DNA from: Minicystis rosea | Lineage (GTDB): Bacteria; Myxococcota_A; Polyangia; Polyangiales; Polyangiaceae | Reading direction: 5' to 3' | DNA length: 64,000 nt | NCBI GenBank assembly: GCA_001931535.1 | Contig: CP016211.1 | Span: 4,120,501-4,184,500 of the forward strand | Shown here: piece by piece, positions 62,953 to 64,000 of the stretch | Layout of the letters: the number at the start of each line of letters is the position of its first letter | How positions within the stretch are numbered: the stretch's first letter is position 1 | Notes under the pieces: generated by a model | Told to the model about the DNA's origin: nothing | Seen by the model: the letters and a program-made list of their open reading frames with translations, nothing else | Databases searched by the model: none | Translations under genes and position numbers: made by a program

Positions 62953-64000
62953 TCAGGGCTTGAAGCAGAAGAGGGTCGAGCTGTCGGCGTTGTTCTTGTA
63001 GGCCACGTAGCCCGCCGTTTGCGGCGCTTGGCACTGCGAAGGCGCGCTCGCCCAGGGGATGCACGTCGACGGCAGAGGGCCGTCGGCGTCGTCGTCCCAG
63101 CAGGTGCCCGGACGACCGTCACCACCGCAGTAGAGCGCGTACGGATCGGTGTCGCACGCGCTGCCCACCTTCGCCGGATCGATCCCGCTGCCCGCGGTGG
63201 TCGCCGCGTCGAGGCAGACGTTGTAGCCGCCGCCGCAGTGCGTGTCGTCCGGGCACCCCGGCGCCGACGAGCGCACGTCGCAGACCTGGTAGCAGGTGCT
63301 CGCGCCGTTGGCGTCGATGCAGCGCAGGCCGACCCCGCAGTCGGAGTCCCAGTGCGTGTCGTCGACGAAGGTGCAGGCCTCGCCCAGGCCCTTCGTGCCG
63401 AGGGACACGCACTCGCCGTCGGTGCCGATGGAGTTCGTCGGCATGCAGTAGTGGTCGGCCGGGCACGAGCCCGTCACGAACGGCGCGCACCCGTTCGGAC
63501 GGCGCACGTCGTACGTGGCCTCCTCGATCCAGTAGCAGGCGCCGCCGCTCACGAAGCCGTACGCGCCGGTGCTCGGATCGGCGGTGACCTCGCGCAGCTC
63601 GACGTGGCGCACGGCGCCCGCCGTCTGATGCGGCGTGACCAGGTTCGTGATCTCGAGCTCGCCCGACTTCGCGGCGAACGTCTTCGCATAGGTGCTGCTC
63701 GCCTTGTCGAGATCGAGCTGGAACGTGGCGCAGGCCTCGCATGTCGGGAGGAACGTCGTCGCGTAGTCCGGCAGCGCGTGCGTCGGATCTCCGTCGAGCG
63801 CGTGCACGCCGACGGCGGCGTCGCCGTCGAACAGGATGCGGATCCGATCGAAGAGCGTGGCATCGCCCGTGATGCTCGTGGTCGCGCTCGGCGAGCGCAC
63901 GACCGGCACCGAGTCCGAGCTGTCGAAGCTGTTCTGTTGCTGGCTGACGAGCGTGACGCCCGCGAGCGAGAGCTCCTCACAGTCCGCCGGCTTCACCGGC
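62953..64000 (-). CDS. Cys-rich secreted protein (partial)
   Basis: At least 348 residues; the frame runs off the right edge, so the N-terminus and any signal peptide are missing. The first visible half contains strand-rich text (FDRIRILFDGDAAVGVHALD, then CEACATFQLDLDK). The second half has regularly spaced cysteines (CAPFVTGSCPADHYCMPT, GLRCIDANGASTCYQVCDV, CPDDTHCGGGYNVCLD), typical of secreted myxobacterial proteins annotated only as Cys-rich. No enzyme motif is seen. It converges with the beta-helix gene. Confidence 0.65.
   Translation of the reverse strand, partial: PVKPADCEELSLAGVTLVSQQQNSFDSSDSVPVVRSPSATTSITGDATLFDRIRILFDGDAAVGVHALDGDPTHALPDYATTFLPTCEACATFQLDLDKASSTYAKTFAAKSGELEITNLVTPHQTAGAVRHVELREVTADPSTGAYGFVSGGACYWIEEATYDVRRPNGCAPFVTGSCPADHYCMPTNSIGTDGECVSLGTKGLGEACTFVDDTHWDSDCGVGLRCIDANGASTCYQVCDVRSSAPGCPDDTHCGGGYNVCLDAATTAGSGIDPAKVGSACDTDPYALYCGGDGRPGTCWDDDADGPLPSTCIPWASAPSQCQAPQTAGYVAYKNNADSSTLFCFKP

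Overview
The window is a very GC-rich stretch of bacterial chromosome. Its content points to a myxobacterium, most likely of the order Polyangiales (Sorangium, Polyangium or Minicystis type). That placement rests on gene content, not on a marker gene. The signs are a eukaryote-like Ser/Thr kinase beside a PEGA-domain protein, an FHA-domain sigma-54-type activator, many lipoproteins with Gly/Ala/Asp-rich linkers, Cys-rich secreted proteins, beta-propeller and TPR proteins, and a discoidin-domain metalloprotease. No rRNA, tRNA or exact-repeat CRISPR array was found.

Layout. 0-3 kb: tail of a Cys-rich secreted protein, then a divergent SDR oxidoreductase/TetR pair around a 20-bp palindrome. 3.2-8.9 kb: an NrtR-like Nudix regulator with two operator-like palindromes, then PP2C phosphatase, atypical kinase with zinc ribbon, nicotinamidase-like hydrolase and vWA protein, all on the + strand. 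This resembles a TerY-P-type phosphosignalling triad with an added NAD-related enzyme. 9-13 kb: porin, a frame-broken unknown gene, a Tat-exported M19 dipeptidase. 13-21 kb: a giant TPR protein, secreted and membrane proteins, an 11-unit palindrome array (18.27-18.71 kb), a TonB-like protein and a propeller protein. 21-32 kb: Sir2 deacetylase, a GIDE-like membrane protein, an ankyrin-like gene remnant, an FHA-Kelch-pseudophosphatase, a DUF6891-type protein and a NarL-type two-component pair. 32-35 kb: a lipoprotein metzincin with four discoidin domains.

35-40 kb is a degraded accessory region with gene remnants, an IS3-family transposase scar, small zinc-ribbon and membrane proteins, a lipoprotein gene between two copies of a REP-like repeat, and a methyltransferase whose 3' end carries another dispersed repeat. 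40-42.4 kb is an overlapping operon of M23 peptidase, ECF sigma factor and membrane protein. 42.7-50.4 kb ends in a complete, overlapping TolC/MFP/RND efflux operon. 50.7-54.6 kb has an ETHE1-like metallo-beta-lactamase-fold protein and an active/inactive M16 peptidase pair. 54.9-59 kb has the FHA activator, the Ser/Thr kinase and the PEGA protein. 59.4-64 kb has three surface or secreted proteins.

The most unusual feature is a set of phased palindrome arrays. At 18.3 kb a TGTTCCGGC/GCCGGAACA palindrome repeats about every 42 bp, and its dyad symmetry is kept by paired substitutions. A different palindrome (GCGACAY-N3-RTGTCGC) recurs at about 40-43 bp upstream of the beta-helix lipoprotein gene. 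Looser copies lie upstream of the neighbouring SUMF1-like lipoprotein gene and the FHA activator gene. Several genes also carry single-base frame breaks; three of them (M16 peptidase, kinase, PEGA protein) are each repaired by adding one C to a short C run, which suggests either sequence error or phase-variable tracts.
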